64,000 nucleotides of DNA, from assembly GCF_051014685.1 (NCBI RefSeq), contig NW_027478723.1:248001-312000 (forward strand), written 5' to 3'. Both the position numbers and the translations under genes were made by a program. The notes beneath the pieces were generated by a model. It had not been told where the DNA came from and made no database searches. It saw only the letters and a list, made by a program, of their open reading frames with translations. Positions 1 to 10,800 of the stretch are shown in pieces (position 1 is the first letter of the stretch; every line of letters begins with the position of its first letter). The stretch comes from Ptiloglossa arizonensis (Eukaryota > Arthropoda > Insecta > Hymenoptera > Colletidae).

Positions 1-256
1 CTCGCCCGATTACAACGGTATGCGCACTTTTCCCCTAGGCCGTACTAGTTATTCGTTTCGAGCATCAAAAATGCGAAAATTTTGAGTTTCTCAAGCGTTA
101 GTTACCTCCAAACTGCCATATCTCGCGAACGGATTAACCAATTCGCAAAATTTCTGTTGCATCTGAAAGTAGAAACTCGCCCGATTACAACGGTATGCGC
201 ACTTTTCCCCTAGGCCGTTCTTGTTATTCGTTTCGAGCATCAGAACTGCGAATATT

Positions 257-269
257 TTGAGTTTCTCAA
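257..269. repeat. Example of a small second dyad (ttgag-ttt-ctcaa)
   Basis: A 5-bp inverted repeat with a three-base loop lies next to the AT-rich box. It is intact in A, B, D and F monomers and in G (loop tct), but broken in C and E (ttctgaag) and in insertion monomers (gtttcccctagcg). It is short enough to be incidental. Confidence 0.55.
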
Positions 270-304
270 GCGTTTCTTACCTCCAAACTGCCATATCTCG
301 CGAA

Positions 305-320
305 CGGATTGACCAATCCG
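305..320. repeat. Example of the spaced dyad in B/C/E monomers
   Basis: 'cggattg ac caatccg' is a perfect 7-bp inverted repeat around a two-base spacer. It is present at the equivalent position in most B, C and E monomers. It could form a short hairpin or bind a dimeric protein; neither is shown by the sequence alone. Type A monomers have a weaker version (cggatt aacc aattcg, one mismatched pair). Confidence 0.85.
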
Positions 321-3300
321 CAAAATTTCTGTTGCATCTGAAAGTAGAAACTCGTCCGATTACAACGGTATGCGCACTTTTCCCCTAGGCCGTTCTTGTT
401 ATTCGTTTCGAGCATCAGAACTGCGAATATTTTGAGTTTCTCAAGCGTTTCTTACGTCCAAACTGCCATATCTCGCGAACGGATTGACCAATCCGCAAAA
501 TTTCTGTTGCATCTGAAAGTAGAAACTCGCCCGATTGCAACGGTAGGTGTAGTTTTCCCCTAGGCCTTTCTAGTTATTCGTTTCGAGCATCAGAACTGCG
601 AAAATTTTGAGTTTCTGAAGCGTTTCTTACCTCCAAACTGCCATATCTCGCGAACGGATTGACCAATCCGCAAAATTTCTGTTGCTTCTGAAAGTAGAAA
701 CTCGCCCGATTACAACGGTATGCGCACTTTTCCCCTAGGCCGTACTAGTTATTCGTTTCGAGCATCAAAAATGCGAAAATTTTGAGTTTCTCAAGCGTTA
801 GTTACCTCCAAACTGCCATATCTCGCGAACGGATTAACCAATTCGCAAAATTTCTGTTGCATCTGAAAGTAGAAACTCGCCTGATTACAACGGTATGCGC
901 ACTTTTCCCCTAGGCCGTTCTTGTTATTCGTTTCGAGCATCAGAACTGCGAATATTTTGAGTTTCTCAAGCGTTTCTTACCTCGAAACTGCCATATCTCG
1001 CGAACGGATTGACCAATCCGCAAAATTTCTGTTGCATCTGAAAGTAGAAACTCGCCCGATTACAACGGTATGCGCACTTTTCCCCTAGGCGGTTCTAGTT
1101 ATTCGTTTCGAGCATCAGAACTGCGAAAATTTTGAGTTTCTCAAGCGTTTCTTACCTCCAAACTGCCATATCTCGCGAACGGATTGACCAATCCGCAAAA
1201 TTTCTGTTGCATCTGAAAGTAGAAACTCGCCCGATTACAACGGTATGCGCACTTTTCCACTAGGCCGTTCTTGTTATTCGTTTCGAGCATCAGAACTGCG
1301 AAAATTTTGAGTTTCTCAAGCGTTTCTTACCTACAAACTGCCATATCTCGCGAACGGATTGACCAATCCGCAAAATTTCTGTTGCTTCTGAAAGTAGAAA
1401 CTCGCCCGATTACAACGGTATGCGCACTTTTTCCCTAGGCCGTACTAGTTATTCGCTTCGAGCATCAAAAATGCGAAAATTTTGAGTTTCTCAAGCGTTC
1501 GTTACATCCAAACTGCCATATCTCGCGAACGGATTAACCAATTCGCAAAATTTCTGTTGCATCTGAAAGTAGAAACTCGCCCGATTACAACGGTATGCGC
1601 ACTTTTCCCCTAGGCCGTTCTTGTTATTCGTTTCGAGCATCAAAATTGCGAAAATTTTGAGTTTCTCAAGCGTTAGTTACCTCGAAACTGCCATATCTCG
1701 CGAACGGATTAACCAATTCGCAAAATTTCTGTTGCATCTGAAAGTAGAAACTCGCCCGATTACAACGGTATGCGCACTTTTCCCCTAGGCCGTTCTTGTT
1801 ATTCGTTTCGAGCATCAGAACTGCGAATATTTTGAGTTTCTCAAGCGTTTCTTACCTCCAAACTGCCATATCTCGCGAACGGATTGACCAATCCGCAAAA
1901 TTTCTGTTGCATCTGAAAGTAGAAACTCGCCCGATTACAACGGTATGCGCACTTTTCCCCTAGGCGGTTCTAGTTATTCGTTTCGAGCATCAGAACTGCG
2001 AAAATTTTGAGTTTCTCAAGCGTTTCTTACCTCCAAACTGCCATATCTCGCGAACGGATTGACCAATCCGCAAAATTTCTGTTGCATCTGAAGGTAGAAA
2101 CTCGTCCGATTACAACGGTATGCGCACTTTTCCCCTAGGCCGTTCTTGTTATTCGTTTCGAGCATCAGAACTGCGAAAATTTTGAGATTCTCAAGCGTTT
2201 CTTACCTCCAAACTGCCATATCTCGCGAACGGATTGACCAATCCGCAAAATTTCTGTTGCATCTGAAAGTAGAAACTCGCCCGATTACAACGGTATGCGC
2301 ACTTTTCCCCTAGGCCGTTCTTGTTATTCGTTTCGAGCATCAGAACTGCGAAAATTTTGAGTTTCTCAAGCGTTTCTTACCTCCAAACTGCCATATCTCG
2401 CGAACGGATTGACCAATCCGCAAAATTTCTGTTGCTTCTGAAAGTAGAAACTCGCCCGATTACAACGGTATGCGCACTTTTCCCCTAGGCCGTACAAGTT
2501 ATTCGTTTCGAGCATCAAAAATGCGAAAATTTTGAGTTTCTCAAGCGTTAGTTACCTCCAAACTGCCATATCTCGCGAACGGATTAACCAATTCGCAAAA
2601 TTTCTGTTGCATCTGAAAGTAGAAACTCGCCCGATTACAACGGTATGCGCACTTTTCCCCTAGGCCGTTCTTGTTATTCGGTTCGAGCATCAGAACTGCG
2701 AATATTTTGAGTTTCTCAAGCGTTTCTTACCTCCAAACTGCCATATCTCGCGAACGGATTCACCAATCCGCAAAATTTCTGTTGCATCTGAAAGTAGAAA
2801 CTCGTCCGATTACAACGGTATGCGCACTTTTCCCCTAGGCCGTTCTTGTTATTCGTTTCGAGCATCAGAACTGCGAATATTTTGAGTTTCTCAAGCGTTT
2901 CTTACCTCCAAACTGCCATATCTCGCGAACGGATTGACCAATCCGCAAAATTTCTGTTGCATCTGAAAGTAGAAACTCGCCCGATTGCAACGGTAGGTGT
3001 AGTTTTCCCCTAGGCCTTTCTAGTTATTCGTTTCGAGCATCAGAACTGCGAAAATTTTGAGTTTCTGAAGCGTTTCTTACCTCCAAACTGCCATATCTCG
3101 CGAACGGATTGACCAATCCGCAAAATTTCTGTTGCTTCTGAAAGTAGAAACTCGCCCGATTACAACGGTATGCGCACTTTTCCCCTAGGCCGTACTAGTT
3201 ATTCGTTTCGAGCATCAAAAATGCGAAAATTTTGAGTTTCTCAAGCGTTAGTTACCTCCAAACTGCCATATCTCGCGAACGGATTAACCAATTCGCAAAA

Positions 3301-3325
3301 TTTCTGTTGCATCTGAAAGTAGAAA

Positions 3326-3500
3326 CTCGCCTGATTACAACGGTATGCGCACTTTTCCCCTAGGCCGTTCTAGTTATTCGTATCGAGCATCAGAAATGCG
3401 AAAATTTTGAGTTTCTCAAGCGTTTCTTATCTCCAAACTGCCATATCTCGCGAACGGATTGATCAATCCGCAAAATTTCTGTTGCATCTGAAAGTAGAAG
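3326..3500. repeat. D-type monomer replacing a B-type in the 14-mer
   Basis: The counterpart at 876-1050 is B type (ttcttgttattcg, gcgaatatttt, gaccaatcc). Here the first ten bases keep the private 'ctcgcctgat' of that counterpart, but from about 3371 on the monomer is D type (tatcgagcatcagaaatg, cttatctcc, gattgatcaatcc). The next monomer (3501) returns to the expected 'ggcggttctag' of its partner at 1051. Replacement of one monomer without a length change fits gene conversion better than unequal crossover. Confidence 0.8.
3455..3470. repeat. Example of the perfect 16-bp palindrome in D/F monomers
   Basis: 'cggattgatcaatccg' equals its own reverse complement. It differs from the spaced dyad by one base (gacc to gatc) and is the standard form in D and most F monomers of lineage 2. 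In G monomers the same site is 'cggattg a caatccg', a one-base deletion that still keeps both 7-bp arms. Confidence 0.88.
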
Positions 3501-4025
3501 CTCGCCCGATTACAACGGTATGCGCACTTTTCCCCTAGGCGGTTCTAGTTATTCGTTTCGAGCATCAGAACTGCGAAAATTTTGAGTTTCTCAAGCATTT
3601 CTTACCTCCAAACTGCCATATCTCGCGAACGGATTGACCAATCCGCAAAATTTCTGTTGCATCTGAAAGTAGAAACTCGCCCGATTACAACGGTATGCGC
3701 ACTTTTCCACTAGGCCGTTCTTGTTATTCGTTTCGAGCATCAGAACTGCGAAAATTTTGAGTTTCTCAAGCGTTTCTTACCTACAAACTGCCATATCTCG
3801 CGAACGGATTGACCAATCCGCAAAATTTCTGTTGCTTCTGAAAGTAGAAACTCGCCCGATTACAACGGTATGCGCACTTTTTCCCTAGGCCGTACTAGTT
3901 ATTCGCTTCGAGCATCAAAAATGCGAAAATTTTGAGTTTCTCAAGCGTTCGTTACATCCAAACTGCCATATCTCGCGAACGGATTAACCAATTCGCAAAA
4001 TTTCTGTTGCATCTGAAAGTAGAAA

Positions 4026-4550
4026 CTCGCCCGATTACAACGGTATGCGCACTTTTCCCCTAGGCCGTTCTTGTTATTCGTTTCGAGCATCAAAATTGCG
4101 AAAATTTTGAGTTTCTCAAGCGTTAGTTACCTCGAAACTGCCATATCTCGCGAACGGATTAACCAATTCGCAAAATTTCTGTTGCATCTGAAAGTAGAAA
4201 CTCGCCCGATTACAACGGTATGCGCACTTTTCCCCTAGGCCGTTCTTGTTATTCGTTTCGAGCATCAGAACTGCGAATATTTTGAGTTTCTCAAGCGTTT
4301 CTTACCTCCAAACTGCCATATCTCGCGAACGGATTGAACAATCCGCAAAATTTCTGTTGCATCTGAAAGTAGAAACTCGCCCGATTACAACGGTAGGTGT
4401 AGTTTTCCCCTAGGGCTTTCTAGTTATTCGTTTCGAGCATCAGAACTGCGAAAATTTTGAGTTTCTGAAGCGTTTCTTACCTCCAAACTGCCATATCTCG
4501 CGAACGGATTGACCAATCCGCAAAATTTCTGTTGCTTCTGAAAGTAGAAA
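4026..4550. repeat. Three-monomer block, first copy (partner 5426-5950)
   Basis: The block matches 5426-5950 at a 1400-bp offset (eight monomers). The shared rare features are 'catcaaaattgcg' with 'ctcgaaactg' near 4090-4140 and 5490-5540, and 'tagggctttc' at 4411 and 5811. The sequence between the copies holds both compensating single-base indels. The same 'catcaaaattgcg...ctcgaaactg' monomer also occurs near 1640, inherited through the 14-mer. Confidence 0.75.
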
Positions 4551-5425
4551 CTCGCCCGATTACAACCGGTATGCGCACTTTTCCCCTAGGCCGTTCTAGT
4601 TATTCGTATCGAGCATCAGAAATGCGAAAATTTTGAGTTTCTCAAGCGTTTCTTATCTCCAAACTGCCATATCTCGCGAACAGATTGACCAATCCGCAAA
4701 ATTTCTGTTGCATCTGAAAGTAGAAACTCGCCCGATTACAACGGTAGGTGTAGTTTTCCCCTAGGCCTTTCTAGTTATTCGTTTCGAGCATCAGAACTGC
4801 GAAAATTTTGACTTTCTGAAGCGTTTCTTACCTCCAAACTGCCATATCTCGCGAACGGATTGACCAATCCGCAAAATTTCTGTTGCTTCTGAAAGTAGAA
4901 ACTCGCCCGATTACAACGGTATGCGCACTTTTCCCCTAGGCCGTACTAGTTATTCGTTTCGAGCATCAAAAATGCGAAAATTTTGAGTTTCTCAAGCGTT
5001 AGTTACCTCCAAACTGCCATATCTCGCGAACGGATTAACCAATCCGCAAAATTTCTGTTGCTTCTGAAAGTAGAAACTCGCCCGATTACAACGGTATGCG
5101 CACTTTTCCCCTAGGCCGTACTAGTTATTCGTTTCGACATCAAAAATGCGAAAATTTTGAGTTTCTCAAGCGTTAGTTACCTCCAAACTGCCATATCTCG
5201 CGAACGGATTAACCAATTCGCAAAATTTCTGTTGCATCTGAAAGTAGAAACTCGCCTGATTACAACGGTATGCGCACTTTTCCCCTAGGCCGTACTAGTT
5301 ATTCGTTTCGAGCATCAGAACTGCGAAAATTTTGAGTTTCTCAAGCGTTAGTTACCTCCAAACTGCCATATCTCGCGAACGGATTAACCAATTCGCAAAA
5401 TTTCTGTTGCATCTGAAAGTAGAAA

Positions 5426-5950
5426 CTCGCCCGATTACAACGGTATGCGCACTTTTCCCCTAGGCCGTTCTTGTTATTCGTTTCGAGCATCAAAATTGCG
5501 AAAATTTTGTGTTTCTCAAGCGTTAGTTACCTCGAAACTGCCATATCTCGCGAACGGATTAACCAATTCGCAAAATTTCTGTTGCATCTGAAAGTAGAAA
5601 CTCGCCCGATTACAACGGTATGCGCACTTTTCCCCTAGGCCGTTCTTGTTATTCGTTTCGAGCATCAGAACTGCGAATATTTTGAGTTTCTCAAGCGTTT
5701 CTTACCTCCAAACTGCCATATCTCGCGAACGGATTGACCAATCCGCAAAATTTCTGTTGCATCTGAAAGTAGAAACTCGCCCGATTACAACGGTAGGTGT
5801 AGTTTTCCCCTAGGGCTTTCTAGTTCTTCGTTTCGAGCATCAGAACTGCGAAAATTTTGAGTTTCTGAAGCGTTTCTTACATCCAAACTGCCATATCTCG
5901 CGAACGGATTGACCAATCCGCAAAATTTCTGTTGCATCTGAAAGTAGAAA
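5426..5950. repeat. Three-monomer block, second copy
   Basis: This is the partner of 4026-4550 at a 1400-bp offset. It has its own changes: 'attttgtgtttctc' near 5505, 'tagttcttcg' at 5821 and 'cttacatcc' near 5878. Downstream the offset is lost and lineage 2-like monomers begin to appear. Confidence 0.7.
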
Positions 5951-6099
5951 CTCGCCCGATTACAACGGTATGCGCACTTTTCCCCTAGGCCGTTCTAGTT
6001 ATTCGTGTCGAGCATTAGAACTGCGAAAATTTTGAGTTTCTCAAGCGTTTCTTACCTCCAAACTGCCATATCTCGCGAACGGATTGACCAATCCGCAAA

Positions 6100-7700
6100 A
6101 TTTCTGTTGCATCTAAAAGTAGAAACTCGCCCGATTACAACGGTATGCGTACTTTTCCCCTAGGCCGTTCTTGTTAATCGTTTCGAGCATCAGAACTGCG
6201 AAAATTTTGAGTTTCTCAAGCGTTTCTTATCTCCAAACTGCCATATCTCGCGAACGGATTGATCAATCCGCAAAATTTCTGTTGCATCTGAAAGTAGAAA
6301 CTCGCCCGATTACAACGGGAGGTGTAGTTTTCCCCTAGGCCGTTCCAGTTATTCATTTCGAGTATCAGAACTGCGAAAATTTTGAGTTTCTCAAGCGTTT
6401 CTTACCTCCAAACTGCCATATCTCGCGAACGGATTGACCAATCCGCAAAATTTCTGTTGCTTCTGAAAGTAGAAACTCGCCCGATTACAACGGTATGCGC
6501 ACTTTTCCCCTAGGCCGTTCTAGTTATTCGTGTCGAGCATTAGAACTGCGAAAATTTTGAGTTTCTCAAGCGTTTCTTATCTCCAAACTGCCATATCTCG
6601 CGAACGGATTGATCAATCCGCAAAATTTCTGTTGCATCTGAAAGTAGAAGCTCGCCCGATTACAACGGTATGCGCACTTTTCCCCTAGGCGGTTGTAGTT
6701 ATTCGTTTCGAGCATCAGAACTGCGAAAATTTTGAGTTTCTCAAGCGTTAGTTACCTCCAAACTGCCATATCTCGCGAACGGATTAACCAATTCGCAAAA
6801 TTTCTGTTGCATCTGAAAGTAGAAACTCGCCCGATTACAACGGTATGCGCACTTTTCCCCTAGGCCGTTCTTGTTATTCGTTTCGAGCATCAGAACTGCG
6901 AATATTTTGAGTTTCTCAAGCGTTTCTTACCTCCAAACTGCCATATCTCGCGAACGGATTGACCAATCCGCAAAATTTCTGTTGCTTCTGAAAGTAGAAA
7001 CTCGCCCGATTACAACGGTATGCGCACTTTTCCCCTAGGCCGTACTAGTTATTCGATTCGAGCATCAAAAATGCGAAAATTTTGAGTTTCTCAAGCGTTA
7101 GTTACCTCCAAACCGCCATATCTCGCGAACGGATTAACCAATTCGCAAAATTTCTGTTGCATCTGAAAGTAGAAACTCGCCCGATTACAACGGTATGCGC
7201 ACTTTTCCCCTAGGCCGTTCTTGTTATTCGTTTCGAGCATCAGAACTGCGAATATTTTGAGTTTCTCAAGCGTTTCTTACCTCCAAACTGCCATATCTCG
7301 CGAACGGATTGACCAATCCGCAAAATTTCTGTTGCATCTAAAAGTAGAAACTCGCCCGATTACAACGGTATGCGTACTTTTCCCCTAGGCCGTTCTTGTT
7401 ATTCGTTTCGAGCATCAGAACTGCGAAAATTTTGAGTTTCTCAAGCGTTTCTTATCTCCAAACTGCCATATCTCGCGAACGGATTGATCAATCCGCAAAA
7501 TTTCTGTTGCATCTGAAAGTAGAAACTCGCCCGATTACAACGGGAGGTGTAGTTTACCCCTAGGCCGTTCCAGTTATTCATTTCGAGCATCAGAACTGCG
7601 AAAATTTTGAGTTTCTCAAGCGTTTCTTACCTCCAAACTGCCATATCTCGCGAACGGATTGACCAATCCGCAAAATTTCTGTTGCTTCTGAAAGTAGAAA
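6100..7700. repeat. 7-monomer offset repeat within A/B/C block
   Basis: The stretch of about 6100-6480 reappears at about 7325-7705, 1225 bp (seven monomers) later. Both copies have 'catctaaaagtag', 'tatgcgtacttttcccc', a gattgatcaatcc monomer, then an E-like monomer beginning 'ctcgcccgattacaacggga' (6301 and 7526) with 'ccagttattcatt'. Differences include 'ttgttaatcg' near 6171 in copy 1 and 'agtttacccc' near 7551 in copy 2. The E-like monomers are lineage 2 types inside a lineage 1 block. Confidence 0.7.
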
Positions 7701-7875
7701 CTCGCTCGATTACAACGGTATGCGCACTCTTCCCCTAGGGCGTACTAGTTATTCGTTTCTAGCATCAGAACTGCGAATATTTTGAGTTTCTCAAGCGTTT
7801 CTTACCTCCAAACTGCCATATCTCGCGAACGGATTGACCAATCCGCAAAATTTCTGTTGCATCTGAAAGTAGAAA

Positions 7876-10800
7876 CTCGCCCGATTACAACGGTAGGTGT
7901 AGTTTTCCCCTAGGCCTTTCTAGTTATTCGTTTCGAGCATCAGAACTGGGAAAATTTTGAGTTTCTGAAGCTGTTCTTACCTCCAAACTGCCATATCTCG
8001 CGAACGGATTGACCAAACCGCAAAATTTCTGTTGCATCTGAAAGTAGAAACTCTCCCGATTACAACGGTATGCGTACTTCTCCCCTAGGCCGTTCTAGTC
8101 ATTCGTTTCGAGCATCAGAACTGCGAAAATTTTGAGTTTCTCAAGCGTTTCTTATCTCCAAACTGCCATATCTCGCGAACGGATGGATCAATCCGCAAAA
8201 TTTTTGTTGCATCTGAAAGTAGAAACTCGCCCGATTACAACGGTAGGTGTAGTTTTCCCCTAGGCCGTCCCAGCTATTCATTTCGAACATCAGAACTGCG
8301 AAAATTTTGAGTTTCTCAAGCGTTTCTTACCTCCAAACTGCCATACCTCGCGAACGGATTGACCAATCCGCAAAATGTCTGTAGCTTCTGAAAGTAGAAA
8401 CTCGCCCGATTACAACGGTATGCGCACTTTTCCCCTAGGCGGTTCTAGTTATTCGTTTCGAGCATCAGAACTGCGAAAATTTTGAGTTTCTCAAGCGTTT
8501 CTTACCTCCAAACTGCCATATCTCGCGAACGGATTGACCAATCCGCAAAATTTCTGTTGCATCTGAAAGTAGAAACTCGCCCGATTACAACGGTATGCGC
8601 ACTTTTCCCCTAGGCCGTTCTTGTTATTCGTTTCGAGCATCAGAACTGCGAATATTTTGAGTTTCTCAAGCGTTTCTTACCTCCAAACTGCCATATCTCG
8701 CGAACGGATTGACCAATCCGCAAAATTTCTGTTGCATCTGAAAGTAGAAACTCGCCCGATTACAACGGTATGCGCACTTTTCCCCTAGGCCGTTCTTGTT
8801 ATTCGTTTCGAGCATCAGAACTGCGAAAATTTTGAGTTTCTCAAGCGTTTCTTACCTCCAAACTGCCATATCTCGCGAACGGATTGACCAATCCGCAAAA
8901 TTTCTGTTGCTTCTGAAAGTAGAAACTCGCCCGATTACAACGGTATGCGCACTTTTCCCCTAGGCCGTACTAGTTATTCGTTTCGAGCATCAAAAATGCG
9001 AAAATTTTGAGTTTCTCAAGCGTTAGTTACCTCCAAACTGCCATATCTCGCGAACGGATTAAACAATTCGCAAAATTTCTGTTGCATCTGAAAGTAGAAA
9101 CTCGCCCGATTACAACGGTATGCGCACTTTTTCCCTAGGCCGTCCTTGTTATTCGTTTCGAGCATCAGAACTGCGAATATTTTGAGTTTCTCAAGCGTTT
9201 CTTTCCTCCAAACTGCCATATCTCGCGAACGGATTGACCAATCCGCAAAATTTCTGTTGCATCTGAAAGTAGAAACTCGCCCGATTACAACGGTATGCGC
9301 ACTTTTCACCTAGGCCGTTCTTGTTATTCGTTTCGAGCATCAGAACTGCGAAAATTTTGAGTTTCTCAAGCGTTTCTTACCTCCAAACTGCCATATCTCG
9401 CGAACGGATTGACCAATCCGCAAAATTTCTGTTGCTTCTGAAAGTAGAAACTCGCCCGATTACAACGGTATGCGCACTTTTCCCCTAGGCCGTACTAGTT
9501 ATTCGTTTCGAGCATCAAAAATGCAAAAATTTTGAGTTTCTCAAGCGTTAGTTACCTCCAAACTGCCATATCTCGTGAACGGATTAACCAATTCGCAAAA
9601 TTTCTGTTGCATCTGAAAGTAGAAACTCGCCCGATTACAACGGTAGGCGCACTTTTCCCCTAGGCCGTTCTTGTTATTCGTTTCGAGCATCAGAACTGCG
9701 AATATTTTGAGTTTCTCAAGCGTTTCTTACCTCCAAACTGCCATATCTCGCGAACGGATTGACCAATCCGCAAAATTTCTGTTGCATCTGAAAGTAGAAA
9801 CTCGCCCGATTACAACGGTATGCGCACTTTTCCCCTAGGCCGTTCTTGTTATTCGTTTCGAGCATCAGAACTGCGAAAATTTTGAGTTTCTCAAGCGTTT
9901 CTTACCTCCAAACTGCCATATCTCGCGAACGGATTGACCAATCCGCAAAATTTCTGTTGCTTCTGAAAGTAGAAACTCGCCCGATTACAACGGTATGCGC
10001 ACTTTTCCCCTAGGCCGTACTAGTTATTCGTTTCGAGCATCAAAAATGCGAAAATTTTGAGTTTCTCAAGCGTTAGTTACCTCCAAACTGCCATATCTCG
10101 CGAACGGATTAACCAATTCGCAAAATTTCTGTTGCATCTGAAAGTAGAAACTCGCCCGATTACAACGGTATGCGCACTTTTCCCCTAGGCCGTTCTTGTT
10201 ATTCGTTTCGAGCATCAGAACTGCGAATATTTTGAGTTTCTCAAGCGTTTCTTACCTCCAAACTGCCATATCTCGCGAACGGATTGACCAATCCGCAAAA
10301 TTTCTGTTGCATCTGAAAGTAGAAACTCGCCCGATTACAACGGTAGGTGTAGTTTTCCCCTAGGCCTTTCTAGTTATTCGTTTCGAGCATCAGAACTGCG
10401 AAAATTTGGAGTTTCTGAAGCGTTTCTTACATCCAAACTGCCATATCTCGCGAACGGATTGACCAATCCGCAAAATTTCTGTTGCTTCTGAAAGTAGAAA
10501 CTCGCCCGATTACAACGGTATGCGCACTTTTCCCCTAGGCCGTACTAGTTATTCGTTTCGAGCATCAAAAATGCGAAAATTTTGAGTTTCTCAAGCGTTA
10601 GTTACCTCCAAACTGCCATATCTCGCGAACGGATTAACCAATTCGCAAAATTTCTGTTGCATCTGAAAGTAGAAACTCGCCCGATTACAACGGTATGCGC
10701 ACTTTTCCCCTAGGCCGTTCTTGTTATTCGTTTCGAGCATCAGAACTGCGAATATTTTGGGTTTCTCAAGCGTTTCTTACCTCCAAACTGCCATATCTCG

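Larger units (their letters stand above)
1..4385. repeat. 14-mer higher-order repeat, 2450 bp, about 1.8 copies
   Basis: Unit 1 is 1-2450 and unit 2 runs from 2451 to about 4385, where similarity to the next part of unit 1 stops. Private variants recur exactly 2450 bp apart: 'gattgcaacggtagg' near 535 and 2985, 'ctcgcctgat' at 876 and 3326, 'ttttccactagg' near 1253 and 3703, and 'ttttttccctagg' with 'attcgcttcg' near 1430 and 3880. One monomer of unit 2 (3326-3500) breaks the match and looks converted. The edges are approximate because flanking monomers are similar. Confidence 0.9.

Noticed and set aside
9016..9309. Minus-strand open frame of 97 codons, repeated identically at 11991-12284, 16191-16484 and 19691-19984
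   Set aside because: It lies wholly in satellite sequence. The identical copies are explained by the 17-mer, 4200-bp and 20-mer duplications. The frame shifts by one at each 175-bp boundary and the frame stays open only because a few variants remove stops. There is no domain, signal or codon pattern of a gene.
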